Assembly (NCBI RefSeq): GCF_947179515.1
Contig: NC_067482.1
Coordinates: 74,797,811 to 74,861,810, forward strand
Length of the DNA stretch: 64,000 bases
Direction of reading: 5' to 3'
From: Apodemus sylvaticus
Lineage: Eukaryota > Chordata > Mammalia > Rodentia > Muridae
Shown: piece after piece, positions 23,301-34,955 of the stretch
Layout: each line of letters starts with the position of its first letter
How positions within the stretch are numbered: position 1 is the first letter of the stretch
Notes under the pieces: generated by a model
Told to the model about the DNA's origin: nothing
The model's input: only the letters and a program-made list of their open reading frames with translations
Database searches by the model: none
Program-made: the position numbers and the translations under genes

Positions 23301-24379
23301 GTCACAGTGATGGAGAGGGCTCTGTTTCTAGCCCCAGGGGATGGTGATGGGGCCCTCCCTCGCCCCCATGGAAGAGGGCTCTGTGCCACAGCTGATGATG
23401 GAGTTCATCAGCCAGAAGTTTGCCTTGGATTTTGATGTGCTATATCTGCTGTAGAACAGCTTATTCCAACCAGGGAGCCTTCTGGTTGATAATCTTAAGA
23501 TGCAGTACAGGCACATTCTTGGCCCCTGCAGAACCATCAACAGATCTTCTTTTGGAGAGAGAGGCACTGTGAATACCCTGGGGAGAGCTCATAAAGTAGG
23601 GTTCAGAAAGCAAAATGTTGTGCGTCCAGAAACTTCCATCCTCCACACATGCCCAGTGTTCACTGAGAATGTAAGGGCATGTCTTCTCTAGGCTTTAGCT
23701 ATATCCAGATTGATATGAATGGCTGCAGAGGCAGGGTTATCATTGTCACAGATATGCTTCCATGAAATACACAAATGCAAAGGAAGCGGCTCCCCATAAC
23801 CACACTAAGGAGATGGTTGTGGCCGCTGAGAGACACCCATTGTACCCGTGACTCTGGGTGATGCCCATTGCCAAAGGGTCCTTCTGGAGTGTTGAATCTG
23901 TCTTCTTGGGTGTCTCTGCCTCCCTGATCTAGGTACAGGCTTCTGATGATATCTTTCAGAGCATCCCCACCCATCTTGGTCATTCCCCAAAGCCCAGCAC
24001 CCACTCCCCTCATTTCATTCTAGTAACTCAGGCAGCAGGAAGCCATTTTCAGTCTGTCTTGCCCGTCCTAAGGCTGTCAGAGGAGTGCTCAGCCCCACCC
24101 CCATGCAGCCCACCATAATCGGCCCCAACAATTCCAAACAAATCTGCTTGGTGAGACGGTCACCAAGAAAGGCCTTCTGTTCTGTACCTTGTGCCCTTTG
24201 TTCGTCACTGTCACGTATGCAGTGGTGTGTCTCAACATCTAAACCTAAAATGTGTGGTTGTCATGAGGGCCTGCTGCCTCCTGGATCCTGTGCTGGGAAC
24301 AGTGGCTGAGGAGTCAGGCTTACTGGGCATGGAGTATCCTGCACTGCTGCTTCTGGGCTCTGCGGCTCCACATTAGAGC

Positions 24380-24435
24380 AGACAGATGCTTAGCACGAGC
24401 AAACCCCGGGTCCTATCCCCAATAGTGCAAAACCA
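24380..24435 (+). mobile_element. ID SINE fragment
   Basis: CAGATGCTTAGCACGAGCAA, then CCCCGGGTCCTATCCCCAAT, correspond to the middle of the ID tRNA-like region including its B box. Confidence 0.6.
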
Positions 24436-25429
24436 AATGCAAGATTCTTGAGACGTGACTGTCATTTACTTCCCGGCTTATTGGTTTATGGCATATTCAT
24501 CAAGAACCAGAGCAGCCTAGAGGGAAGTCAGGGGAATTGTAGAGTTCATATATTGTGGACGAAGATGCAGATGCAGCCTGTGTGGTCCAGCAGGGGGCTA
24601 ATGGGTAGAAATATACAGGTCCAGCTAAACTGTCATCTGAGATATACAAACCAAAAGGCCGCTTGGCTGGCATGCTGTGAAGTGTAGTGGAAGTGTCTCC
24701 ATCCGCGGGAGAGCCGTAAGTGGTACTAGCCACCCTCTCAACCCTCCCCTGCCATGAGCAGGAGGGTGTTTGGGCAGCTTTCTTCATACACGGATTGCGC
24801 AAGGCTCAGGGAGATTGGCCCTTTGCCCACAGCCACTGTAGCCAGGGAAATCAGAACCTTCCAAGCCTCTGGATTCCTTTTCTAAGCAAGAGGCAAGGGA
24901 CTCACTAGAAATTTGTTGGATTTACACCAAAACCCTCTCAAGTGCTACATTCCTCTAGGCCATGCTATGCTTAGAAAACACATTGCCGACAGCTGCAGAG
25001 ACCTGCTCTAGAAATCACCAAATGTTGTTTTAAATACGCCTGAAAATATCAAGTCCCAGGCCTTCAGAGCACAAATGTGATGCATCTTCTCCCTCTGCCC
25101 AATATGTCAGCTCCGTCTGTGGAATCGACTGCCCTGGGCCCCAACTGAGGACACACTGGAAGATTCCTAGGCCTCCAAGGTTCTCAGCAACAGTGACCTC
25201 TGGAAGTAACGTAAGCACTGCCAGAACCCAGGGCCTCCCCGCTCACCATGCTCAAAGTGACAGCGACCTTCCAGAGATTGTGAAGGTCACAGCTGTGCAC
25301 AGACCAGGTGTCTGTCCTCACATCCTCTCAAGAGGCAGGGCCTACGTGCTCGGAGTGAGTCTCTCTGAGAGCCCTGCCTCTGGCTCCAGAGGTGTTTAGT
25401 TTAAGCTCTGGCATTCCCCAGTGTATTAT

Positions 25430-25795
25430 CTATTTTGCTGTTGCTGCTATAAGAAAATATCTGACAGCTTAGGGAAGGGAGGGTTTATTTGGGCTCATGG
25501 CTTGAGGGTACAGTCCATTGTGTCTGGGAAGGCACGGTGACAGGAACCTGAGATAGCTGGTCACGGTCACATAGTTAGGAAGCAAAGAAATGAATGCTGG
25601 AGCCCAGCTCACTTCCTCCTTTTTATTTGGCCAAACCATGAGCCAAAACCAATCCCAAGGCATGGTAGCCGCCCATATTAGTAGGGTCCTCCCTCCTCAA
25701 TCACACCTCGCTAGACTCATCTTCATGGAGATAACTAGAGGCTTGTCTCCGGGATGGTTCTACATACCTCAACTTGATAGGATTAAGTACCGTAC
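25430..25795 (-). mobile_element. Rodent MaLR-type LTR, reverse orientation
   Basis: GTTGCTGCTATAAGAAAATA, GGGAGGGTTTATTTGGGCTC, GAGGGTACAGTCCATTG and CTCACTTCCTCCTTTTTAT are in the order of reversed MT/ORR1-group LTRs. Exact subfamily and ends were not determined. Confidence 0.6.
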
Positions 25796-25984
25796 CCCGT
25801 GATTAGGCTCCTGGGGTATCAGGCTTTCTTCAGACACTTAAGCTGTGAATGTTGAGTCTAGATGATCTGCTGATCTCTCGTTGGGGGAATTGGCTAGTTG
25901 CCCCCTTTTTCCTTTCTTGTGATGTGAATTTTTTCTTATTTAAAGGAAAGGATCAGCTTAATCAGGAAGAAACCCCAACAGTCA

Positions 25985-26250
25985 GCTCTTTGCTACTGTA
26001 ATAGACCCAAGAGTGCCAGCCTCTAACAGGAAAGCTTGGTTTTGGCTCATGGTTTTGGCAGTTGTGGTCCTTGGTCAGCGGACTGTTGCTATAGCCCAGG
26101 GAGGCATCCTGGTGGGAGGGAGCACAGAAGAGAGCCAAAGTGCTCACCTCAAGGGAGGAATCAAAAGACAAAGAGCTAAGCTCCCATAATTCCCTTCAGG
26201 AGTGCACTCCAGTATCCCAAGGACCTCCTGCCAGGCCCCCCTTCCTGAGG
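25985..26250 (-). mobile_element. Degenerate MaLR-type LTR, reverse orientation
   Basis: TTTGCTACTGTAATAGACCC, AGCTTGGTTTTGGCTCATGG and GGTCCTTGGTCAGCGGACTG follow the same layout as the element just upstream but are more decayed. Confidence 0.45.
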
Positions 26251-26577
26251 GCTCCTCAGCCACTCACAGGCCCTCCCTGGGAACAAAGTCTTTAATATGT
26301 AGAGCTTGGGAAGGTATACTTTTACTAGATTATAGTAAAAGTCCCACAAGTACCCCTAGTGGGCACTTCTACTGCAGGAATTTCAAATGGCCACTTTGAC
26401 CTGCTGTCCAGCTAGGTGGGTATCCCCATGCTGGGGCAGCTAATCAGACACAGGACACAGAGAGGGAGGAGGAGGTCCCGGAGAAGCACTTTGTGCCTGA
26501 GGCTGCAGGCATTGGAGGCCAGCCTTTCCAGGAAGTCAGGCCCCTTCTATAGGTACAGATGAGAAGTTCTCCCCACC

Positions 26578-26738
26578 CTTGTGGTGGCTTAAATATGGTT
26601 GGCCCAGGGAGTGGCACTATTTGAAGGTATGGCCTTGTTGGAAGAGGTGTGTGCCCACTGTGGGGGTGGGTAACAAGACCCCCTTCCTCTTCTGTCTGCA
26701 TTCGATTGAAGATGTAGAACTTCTGAAGAATGGGATAA
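26578..26738 (+). mobile_element. MT-family LTR fragment, 3'-truncated
   Basis: GGTTGGCCCAGGGAGTGGCA, CTATTTGAAGGTATGGCCTT and GAAGATGTAGAAC match the first half of an MT LTR. The homology stops at the C-run that starts at 26739. Confidence 0.75.
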
Positions 26739-26753
26739 CCCCCCCCCCCCCCC
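26739..26753. repeat. C15 homopolymer
   Basis: Fifteen C followed by GCCC. It is at the end of the truncated MT LTR. Confidence 0.9.
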
Positions 26754-27189
26754 GCCCTTGCAGGCCCAGCCTGGGCTGGGCGATAGGGTGTCTGCCTCAG
26801 TTTGTACCCAAAGCTCATCTTCCTGAGCAAACCCAAGGCCACAGCTCCCGCCTGACGCTGTTTACCGCTTTCTCCTCCAGCAGGCCCGCCCAGCCTGCCC
26901 ATGCCCAGCGCCAGGCACCTCGGTTCTGACATGACAGCTTGTTTCCAATAGAAACTATCAAAGGCAGTGAACATATGGCCATCCAGTGGGATCCGGGAGG
27001 CTGGGAGGGCCTGAGAGCCAGTTAAGGAATTTCTAGTTTCAAAGGAGGCTCGGTAACTCTCATCCACCTGCGGGAGATAGCCCAGGCGCTTCGAGTGTTG
27101 AAGCGTCTGAGCAGAAACGGCTCCACAGCTCGTCCAATTACCTCTCATTGCCAGAAATAGATCTGAGAAACGCCAGCTCTTTCAGGTAG

Positions 27190-27500
27190 GAGCCCATAAG
27201 CGTCATGTTGAACAGCAGTGGCAAAGAAAAAAGGAGGGAAAAAAAAAGAACCGTGTAATTTCATTAATAATTTTACTTACAGTGACTATTAAGAAAGAGC
27301 GATGGGTGAATTAAAATTCAATCAGGTTATGAAAAATGAAGAGTAAATAATGTTTACGGAGGATGTCTGCATGGGAAAGTCTACAGAGACCCGCCCATTA
27401 AAACACACATTATCCCTTAAACAGAGTCAATGTAGAAATGCAATTTTCTACAGATCAGTAACGCTCATACATTTATTTTCTGCTGGCTGATTTTGATTTA
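27190..27500. promoter_or_regulatory. Candidate conserved enhancer-like block
   Basis: An AT-rich island in a GC-rich area, with TTCATTAATAATTTTAC (27260-27276), GAATTAAAATTCAATCAGG, a perfect FOX-type TGTTTAC at 27350-27356, CCCATTAAAACAC and ACATTTATTTTC. No repeat family was recognised. The appearance is that of deeply conserved developmental noncoding DNA, but conservation was not tested. Confidence 0.4.
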
Positions 27501-28189
27501 TGGGGTCCTTTCCCAGCTCGTTCTGAGCTCTTTTTTTTTAAAGTGCTAGTTTCGTGCCTGTGAAAGGCAGGTGACTGATGGAGGTCCAGGCTCTGAGTTA
27601 TCGGAGTTCCGTGGCCTCCTTTAGACCCCACCATTTTCCCCAAGAGCCTGTGGAAGGAGCAAGCGGGGCCTGTCACTTTCTCTTTCACTAGTTCTTGTGA
27701 GTAGCAGTTGGGGGCAGTGGGAAGGGGACCCAGATTTGGAGTTATCAGTCACCAGTGGGAGAGTTTCTGGGTGCGTCATCTTGGCAGGCTGAGCCCCGGT
27801 GTTTCCATCTGTGAGAGGCGGGAGTCTTCATCAGTTTGTTGGCTGACGTAACCAAGTGTCCAGATGTGGCACAGCAGCAGGGGTGTCTCTTTTCAATGCT
27901 TGGGACTGGAAGCTGGAGAACACGATGGTTTCAGCAGTTTGGCATTCCTTGGCTGTACCCATCACTTCCTCTGCCTGTCTTCCGATGTACCTACTGTTTT
28001 GTCTTAGATAAAGATGCCTGGGAGTTTAGATCCATCTCACCTTGAGGTCTTATGTGACATACAGAAAGACTCAAGGCCATACTCAGGTTCTGGGCGGATC
28101 AGCAGTTTGGGGCACTGCTCTATCTGTTGTGTTAGAATTGCAGCTCATTCGGACAGATCACACCAGGCCAGCACAGTTCCATGGGAGAG

Positions 28190-28280
28190 AGGTTTATTGG
28201 GGGGTGGGGGAGGACAAAGGGAGCAATGAAGAAAAATGAGGGGGAGGAAAGAAGAGGAGGAGGAGGAAAAAGAAAAAAGG
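28190..28280. repeat. Purine-rich low-complexity tract
   Basis: GGGGTGGGGGAGGAC, then GAAGAGGAGGAGGAGGAAAA. The preceding GAGGTTTATTGG may be the reversed polyadenylation region of an unidentified LTR. Confidence 0.75.
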
Positions 28281-28385
28281 TCAGAGCGCTCTGCTTTTAT
28301 TTGGACCGTAACATAACCACACGTGGCTCAGCTGAGCGCAGGTAAAGCAGGCAGGTGGACCAGGTGGACACTGGGGAGATATGGT

Positions 28386-28400
28386 GATTGCCATGGCAAC
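28386..28400. promoter_or_regulatory. X-box (RFX)-like palindrome
   Basis: GATTGCCATGGCAAC is within one base of the RFX palindrome (TTGCCATGGCAA core intact). Confidence 0.4.
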
Positions 28401-28404
28401 CGAT

Positions 28405-29384
28405 GCATGGGTCCTTTGTGGGCACCTAGGGGTGATGTCACCTACATTGCTGGATTCAGAGGTGACCTGTGACACGAAGCCGGTTCCTGAAGCCACCACT
28501 ATCTATCCTCTAGGACTCCAGATATTGCACTACCTGGGCCTGGCTATACTGGAGAGCAGATTCCCCAAAGTCATCCCACACAGGAGCCCTGAAGTTAGCT
28601 CTATAGACAGATTTGGGCGCGTGGGACAGACGGAAGAAGCTTATGATTTGATAGAAAAGAACCCCAGGCTTGGAAGGGTGGCCATGTTCAGGTGAGCTGT
28701 GTATCCATCCATCACACGTATGACTGTGCTTGGGGGCCTATGCCTGTGTGCATCCAATCGCCCAGTCCCCAAACCTTTAGAGTACTTGCAGCAGGTGACA
28801 GGATGGGAGACTCCATCTCAAAGAGCCTTGCAAGAGGCTTTAATACCCTGAGGAGCTAGACAGGACGGTCCTTACCTGTGTGGGTGACGGCCCTTCTGGC
28901 ATACTGGGCTGCTTTGGTGAACCATGCTGGCAATGGTTCTGAGGTCTTACAACTCAATTGTATTGAGTTTGACTAGATGGGGAAGTCAGGGGAACTGTGT
29001 AATACAGCCCCACCAACCTCCCAAACCACAGCATTCATCTCTGCAAAGATGATGAAATGGAAAGAGGCCTCATTGGGTCCGCTTCTGGGAAAGTTCATTA
29101 TCATAGACTGTGTGGCCCTGATGCATAGCTTGGTTTCCAGCAGAGGCCACACAGGACTGGGGCCTCCAGTGCTGCCTGCCCATAGGCTGCTGTCTGGTGC
29201 TGGGGCTCATGGCTTAGGGTGTGTGAGGAGGTGGCTCTGCAGAGACTTCAGGATATGAATCTGGTCACAGCAGAGACTCAGATTGTTGCCACCAAGCCTA
29301 TAGCAATGTTCTAATATGGCAAAGGGTACATCCCTCCTTGCCCCCTAGCCATGCTTATGACCGTCAAAAGAGGCTGCTTGGTAA
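28405..29384. other. Intronic sequence without recognised genes
   Basis: Nothing recognisable beyond short chance frames. Confidence 0.5.
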
Positions 29385-29570
29385 TGAGATGTCTGGGCTA
29401 GAAGCCCAGATCTCCGCCTCTGAGTAGTGTGACTTTGGCCAAATAAAGTCACTTTCCTGTGGGAAGCTGAGGCTTCCCACAAATGGGGCAACCTGTCTCA
29501 TAGGGATGAGAGTGGAGGGGTTTAAGAGAGGCGACAGCTTATGCAGGGGTCTCAGTAGGACCTCAATATG
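29385..29570 (+). repeat. MIR element
   Basis: GAAGCCCAGATCTCCGCCTC, GTGTGACTTTGGCCAAATAA, AATGGGGCAACCTGTCTCAT and CAGTAGGACCTCAATATGTG follow the MIR consensus along most of its length. Confidence 0.75.
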
Positions 29571-30373
29571 TGGCATGAGAGGACTTGCATAGCCTTGCGA
29601 CAAGAAGATGCATTCTTGGTGTTCTGTTCTGTTAGTGAGCAGAGCTAGAACCTGGTGTCCCAGCTATAGCACTTTCTGGAAGGCCCAGCTAGCTATGCAC
29701 AGGGGCCTCTTCAGCATCTCTCCTTAAATGACAAGTGTTCACAGGGCAAGTAATGTGTCCATGCTGAGCCAGACAGATCCCTGGTCTAGTTGTGCATCTG
29801 GTACTCCAGAAGACCCTGCCTGGGGAATCAAAGTTCTTGTTTCTCACCAACTCCTGGCTTCTCTCAGTGAGGAAAGATGGTGAGCACCAGAATGTGGGGT
29901 CACATCGGGCACTCGTGGTCCTGCTTCTCCCCTTCTCTTCTCATCTTCTGTCTGGCCAGCTAGGGGAGGCCACACTCCAGATTCTTGGAGACATACATGA
30001 TGGGCTTGGTCCTCCAGAGGGAAGGATGAGGTCCAGACAGACCCACTATGGGGTGCACAGTGGGCAGGAGGCATTTGGAGACAAGGCTCTCCTGCCTTCC
30101 TCCATTTCTTCTTTTCTATCTGATTGGTGTATCTTTTCAGTCCTCTCTTATAAACTGTTACTTAGAAGTAATAAGGAAACAGCACAAGTTGCAACAACAA
30201 TCTGGCTGAATCTCTGTGCTCTCCCACGTCTCCCAGAGAAGGCACTTTATGCAGCCCAGGGCAGTAGCAACTGGGAGCCTGACTCAAACCATTCTGGGGG
30301 AGCTACTGCTGGGCCTTGGCCACTAGAGCCTGCCTCTGAGTGGCCACAGACTTTCTGTTTCCTCTCTGCTCTC

Positions 30374-30565
30374 CTAACCAGAATTCTAATCGTAATCATA
30401 ACTCTAGCCCTGATCCAAGTTCTGGTCCTAAGCAGTCTCACCTGACTTGAAAGTTCACTCCTAACCTTGTCCTAACTCTAGCTTTAACTTAGCCTCTGCT
30501 TAACCCCAACCCTAACCCAACCTTGATGTAGTTCTGGCACAAACCCTTAGATGGACCCTAAGCCT
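30374..30565. repeat. Degenerate CCTAAC/CTAACC (telomere-like) tract
   Basis: A loose periodicity of about 6 bp in CCTAACC, TCCTAACTC, CCAACCCTAACCCAACC and ACCCTAAGCC words over about 190 bp. The best local stretch is CCCCAACCCTAACCCAACC at 30503-30521. Confidence 0.6.
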
Positions 30566-30592
30566 GGATTTGAACTTCCCCACCTCAGTGAC

Positions 30593-30926
30593 TGTCTTAG
30601 TTTGGTTTTCCATTGCTGGGAAGAGACGCCGTGATCAAGGCAACTCTTATTAAGGCGACAACATTTCATTGGGACTGACTTACGGTTTTCGAGATCCAGT
30701 CCATTATCATTATGGCAGCATCCTGGCAGACATGGGGCTGGAGAAAGAGCTGAATGTTCTGCATCTTGATCTGACTGCAGCCAGGAGACACTGTCTCTTC
30801 TATACTGGGCAGAGCTTGAGTGCTCGGAGCCCTCGAAGCCACCCTGCACAGTGACACACTTCCTCCAATGAGGCCACACCTCCTAATAGTTACACTTCCC
30901 ACAGGCTAAGCATGTTCAAACTACTT
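30593..30926 (-). mobile_element. MT-family MaLR LTR, reverse orientation
   Basis: TGTCTTAGTTTGGTTTTCC, ATTATCATTATGGCAGCATC, CAGTGACACACTTCCTCC and GGCCACACCTCCTAATAG are the reversed MT LTR landmarks. No clear target-site duplication was found. Confidence 0.8.
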
Positions 30927-31744
30927 TGCATAGGCTACGTCCTGAACTCACTTTGTCTTCACTGCATCCCTTGATGGCAGAGTGGTGCTCTCAGAGAGGA
31001 GCACACAGTAAGTGCTTCCAGCCAGAGTTCTGACAAGCCCCTGGACACAGGGCTTTGAGAAAGGAACACAGGCAATATACACGAAGAGTCTAGCTTGCGG
31101 GGGACTCAGGGGCTGGGCTTAGCTCCCACTGACAACTTACTAGAGACTGAGATCCTGGGCATTGGCAGATGGTATTTTAGGGCTTTGGGGGCAGATGTGA
31201 GAAAGGCCAGGGCCTGAGTCAGAACCATGGGGTTATTGGAGATAGGTGTTATGTTGACCTGACCAAGGTCTTCTGAGTTGGTGAGCCAGCACCGCTGCCT
31301 GGCCTTCTAATGTGGCTGAATTTCCCCACCTCCTCTTAAGCATGGTTCCTCTCCCTGGCAAAAGGATGGATGCCCCGTCCATTTCTCTCAAATAGAACTG
31401 ATTTCTTCATAGAGGAGGGAGGAGGAATCTTGGGCAAGTAGGTAGCAAGACCTGTGTTGAGCTGGCTGCCTTCTAGGGGAGAGGATCTGGGTTGTTGGGA
31501 GCACAGAATAGGGTTTCAATTGTACTAAAGTTATTTGTCAGGCTGGGAATGACCCAGGGCTTAATCCAGAAAATGGGTTCTTAGTCACTGTGGTCTGATT
31601 CTAGCACTGTGGTCTTCTGATGGTCCTAAGATGGAATCTGTCTTGATGCTTTGGCTTTCAGTCTGAGAAGTAAGGTGGATAAAACTGACCAATGAACTGG
31701 CCACATGTTAGGTCCTTAAGAATGTGTGCACCATGAGAACACAA

Positions 31745-32150
31745 GAACATGGCCAACAGAATTAACTGACAGAGACCTAAGGGGGCTCGCAGAGATCAGG
31801 GAGCCTTAGGGGTCTGACCTAGGTCCTCTGCATATGTGCTATGACTGAGTAGCTTGGTGTTCATGTGGGAACCCTAATAGTGGGAGTGGAGCTGTCCCTG
31901 ACTCTCTTGCCTGCTCGTGGGACCCTTTTCCTCCTACTGGATTGTCTCATCCAGCCTTGATGTGATTGGTTTTAGTGTAGCTCGTTATGCCCTGTTTGGT
32001 TGGTGTCCCTGGGAGGCCTGCTCTTTTCTGAGACAAGAGGTGGAGAGGGGGTGGATCTAGGGGTGAGGGGAGGTAGAGGAGGGAAAAGCTGGGGGGGGAG
32101 GGGAGGAAAGGGAAACTGCAGTCAGGATACAATATATGAGAGAGAAAGAA
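31745..32150 (+). mobile_element. Rodent LINE-1 3' UTR fragment
   Basis: CAACAGAATTAACTGACAGA, GGTGTTCATGTGGGAACC, CTGGGAGGCCTGCTCTTTTC, GGATCTAGGGGTGAGGGG and CAGGATACAATATATGAGAG match a rodent L1 3' UTR (Lx/L1Md group). Strongly 5'-truncated and with no coding part. The purine-rich block near 32035-32115 belongs to it. Confidence 0.75.
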
Positions 32151-34024
32151 AAGAGAGACTATGTCCACCTGACATCTTAGGCCAGGCAAAGAATACATCT
32201 GTATCTGAGACTTGCTTGCTTCGAGGATGGAGAAATTGGGGGGGGGGTGTCTTAGAAGGAGGCAGCCTGGCAGTTTTATTTAAAATTTTTCTTTGGTACA
32301 TGGAGAAGCCCTTGTTCAGAACAAGATGAATACTGGAAGTGTCTGGCTGAAATCCACCCCCCACCCCAGGAGCTGCTCAGAAAGGTTCCACCAGTCCTCC
32401 CAGGGGTCCTTCCTTGTTCCATGTCCCCATGTGCAAGTGGCATGCTATGGCTTTCAGGGGTATCCCTGTCCATCTTCATTCACACAGCCCGTGAGTCTCC
32501 CTGATGGTGCTGCCTAGATTTCCAGGGGAGAATGCTTTCTCCCAGTCCAGGGCTGGAAGAAGTGGGCCCCATACAGTCTTCAACTGGGGCTTCTAACATC
32601 TGTGTTTCGGGGGAAAGACATCTGTGTAGTTGCCAGGTCAGAGGACAAATGGGTTTGTGGTTTACTTTGGCTGTTCTGATTGTTCCCTGCTTAAGGACAG
32701 AGCTGCTAATGTCTCCACTATAGTGTGTAGTGTAGGAGGGTCCTTGAAAGAGCCTTACTAGTAAACAGGCCGCCTTGCCCATCCTGCCTATGACGCTTCC
32801 AAGGCTTTCCTCTGCATCTGGGTGGCAGGTGAGGCCTTCCAGGAGAGCCCATTGGGTAGCTTAAGAATAAACTCTGTGGTTGGCTGTGGCATTCCTGGTG
32901 AGGGCTCTTGGATCTGGCCAACTCCTGCCCCACCTGGGTGGATGGGGACACTGAGGCTCAGGCAGGTTGTGTGTGTGGCCTGCACCAGGAATGGGTGTCT
33001 TTAACTCAGGGCAAGGCACTGCCCACACCACCATAGTTACCTAAGTCAGTGGAACACGGCTGCTTCACAGATGTGCCCTGCCCAAGGCCTTCAACCTTGG
33101 GGCCTCCAGAGTGATGGCTAGCCTGCTTCATGCTGAAGGGCAGGGGTCATCCTGGGCTAGGGCTCCTGCTCCCCTGCCCCAGATGTGGCTACCTCCCTGG
33201 CAGACTGCGGCCATTTGCACAGTAGGTGTGCTGCTATCTGCAGAACATGGTCGTGGGCCTCTGTAAGCTTAACTAGGCCATGTCTAATTCCCTCTGGCCC
33301 AGACAGGCCTCCTGAGAGCCTAGTAGCCCCAGAGCTTTTCATTTGCTAGGAATACTAGGAATGGGGCGAGAGCTCTTTCTGGTTAGTGCAATCAAAATGG
33401 TCTCCTGCCTCCTGGAGTATTGCCATCTCTATCCCCTTCCCCAGGGACACCAGGTCACAGGTGTCACACCTTTGCACAACCATTCTCTGAAGGGCTGCAA
33501 CCTTTTGATGAATTTGAAATGGGACAGGAACTCCTGTTTAATTTTAGAGACTTGTTTAGGTCTTGTCTTACCTGAATGTCCATGGGACAATAGTAAACAT
33601 TAGCTTTGTGGAACTCTGGGAACCTCTCCTGCTGAAGGCCAAGGGAGCCAGGCCTTTCTAGAAAGGGATGGAAGGTGTGGAGACTGGGTCAGCCCTGAAG
33701 AAGCACTTGCCTTCTCAGGAGCCAGGAGCTTGTGACTTGCTGCAGGAAGCACCACCATGGGAGGGTCCACAGCCTCTCTAGACTATTGTGCACCAACACC
33801 TGTGAGTGTAGTCACTGTCCCCCACTTTGTACCAGCTATACTCTAGCCACGACCCTGCTTAGAATCTTTAAGCCAAGCGTAGAGTTGTCATTGCTGGGGT
33901 CTGGGAATGCAGGCCCCACAGGTGTGCACTCTGGCTGCTTTCCCATCAGGCCCCTGTGCCTTGTGTCAGAATGTTTTGCCATATCCCAGTTTCGTTGTTA
34001 ACACCAGCATCTTGCACTCATTCC
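32151..34024. other. Intronic sequence without recognised genes
   Basis: GC-rich unique sequence. A reversed MIR-like piece (GGGGACACTGAGGCTCAGGC near 32945) is the only repeat seen. Confidence 0.45.
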
Positions 34025-34150
34025 CTCATTCAAATCCCCGCAGTGTGCTTGCTGTGTGACCTCAGGGGTGTGGCTTCATCTCTGCTCCCCTACTTTATCT
34101 GTACAGTGAGAGTGGTTACCCCTCCTGCACCTAGGGCTGTGTGGAGTTGC
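34025..34150 (+). repeat. MIR fragment
   Basis: TTCAAATCCCCGCAG, GCTGTGTGACCTCAGGGGTG and CTTTATCTGTACAGTGAGAG match MIR in forward orientation. Confidence 0.7.
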
Positions 34151-34459
34151 ATATCCTGCGTGGGGTGGAGACTACAGGGATTCACTTACTTGCTGCTGTT
34201 GAAAAGGCTTTCCCATGGCTTGTTCCCACACCAGCATCTTAGCTCTCTGGTACCTCCTGCAAGGAGCAGTGTATCACACAACAGGGAGCAGAGAGAGCAG
34301 ATCTATCCGTGACCTCGGGCTGAGCATCTGACCCCAAGCATGTGGGTTCTGGAGGGTTGGCACGACATTCCCCTATGCTAGAGTCCGTCTCCACACCTGA
34401 GCAGGTTATGAATAAGGTAGAGGGGAATGCCTCACCGGAAGCTCGTCTGCCTCATCTGA

Positions 34460-34610
34460 GCTGGTCCTCAGCTGGTTAATTTACTCAGCAATTATGAATG
34501 TGCTGGCGCCTGGCTAGGCTCTGGAGACAATGGGGGCTTCTTACTCCTGGAGCACTCAGCCTACGGGAAGGCTTCCTGGAGGAGGAGAGCTTCATAAAGC
34601 TGAAGAGAAG
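34460..34610 (+). repeat. Old mammalian repeat (MIR3/L2-like)
   Basis: TTACTCAGCAATTATGAATG, then GGCTAGGCTCTGGAGACAAT, has the pattern of the widespread 'tissue-wide' ancient repeat ending in a size/gain line; family assignment is loose. Confidence 0.4.
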
Positions 34611-34641
34611 CCAACATAGAGTAGGAAGGAGTGTCCCAGGC

Positions 34642-34950
34642 TATTATGGTTTGTATATGCTCCGCCCAGGGAGTGGCACTATTAGAAAGTGTGGCCCCAT
34701 TGGAGTAGGTGTGTCACTGTGGGTGTGGGCTTTAAGACCCTCATCCTAACTGCCTGGAAGTCAGTATTCAGATGAAGATGTAGAACTCTCAGCTCCTCCT
34801 GTACCATGCCTGCCTGGACGCTGCCATGTTCCTGTCTTGATGATAATGGACTGAACCTCTAAACCTGTAAGCCAGCCCCGATTAAATGTTGTTCTTTCTA
34901 AGACTTGCCTTTGTCACGGTGTCTCTTCATAGCAATAAAACCCTAAGACA
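34642..34950 (+). mobile_element. MT-family MaLR solo LTR with 5-bp target duplication
   Basis: GGTTTGTATATGCTCCGCCC, GGGAGTGGCACTATTAGAAA, GATGTAGAACTCTCAGCTCC and TGTAAGCCAGCCCCGATTAA are clear MT LTR landmarks, ending in CCCTAAGACA. CAGGC flanks both ends (34637-34641 and 34951-34955). Confidence 0.9.
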
Positions 34951-34955
34951 CAGGC

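Larger units (their letters stand above)
22443..25425. other. Intronic sequence without recognised genes
   Basis: Unique-looking DNA apart from an ID fragment and an AT-rich block listed separately. Opposing short frames at 23328-24013 were examined as a possible pseudogene and no family was recognised. Confidence 0.45.

Noticed and set aside
23328..24013. Possible processed pseudogene
   Set aside because: Short interrupted frames on both strands looked gene-like, but I could not match them to any family and no poly(A) tail or target duplication was found.
26444..27148. 234-codon minus-strand frame
   Set aside because: It runs through an antisense MT LTR fragment and a C15 homopolymer, and its translation has no recognisable domain. 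GC-rich DNA allows such a frame by chance.
29792..30445. 217-codon plus-strand frame with a hydrophobic C-terminus
   Set aside because: Tempting by length, but it has no recognised family, no clear gene context, and its end is translated from the CCTAAC-rich tract. It would need conservation or transcript evidence.
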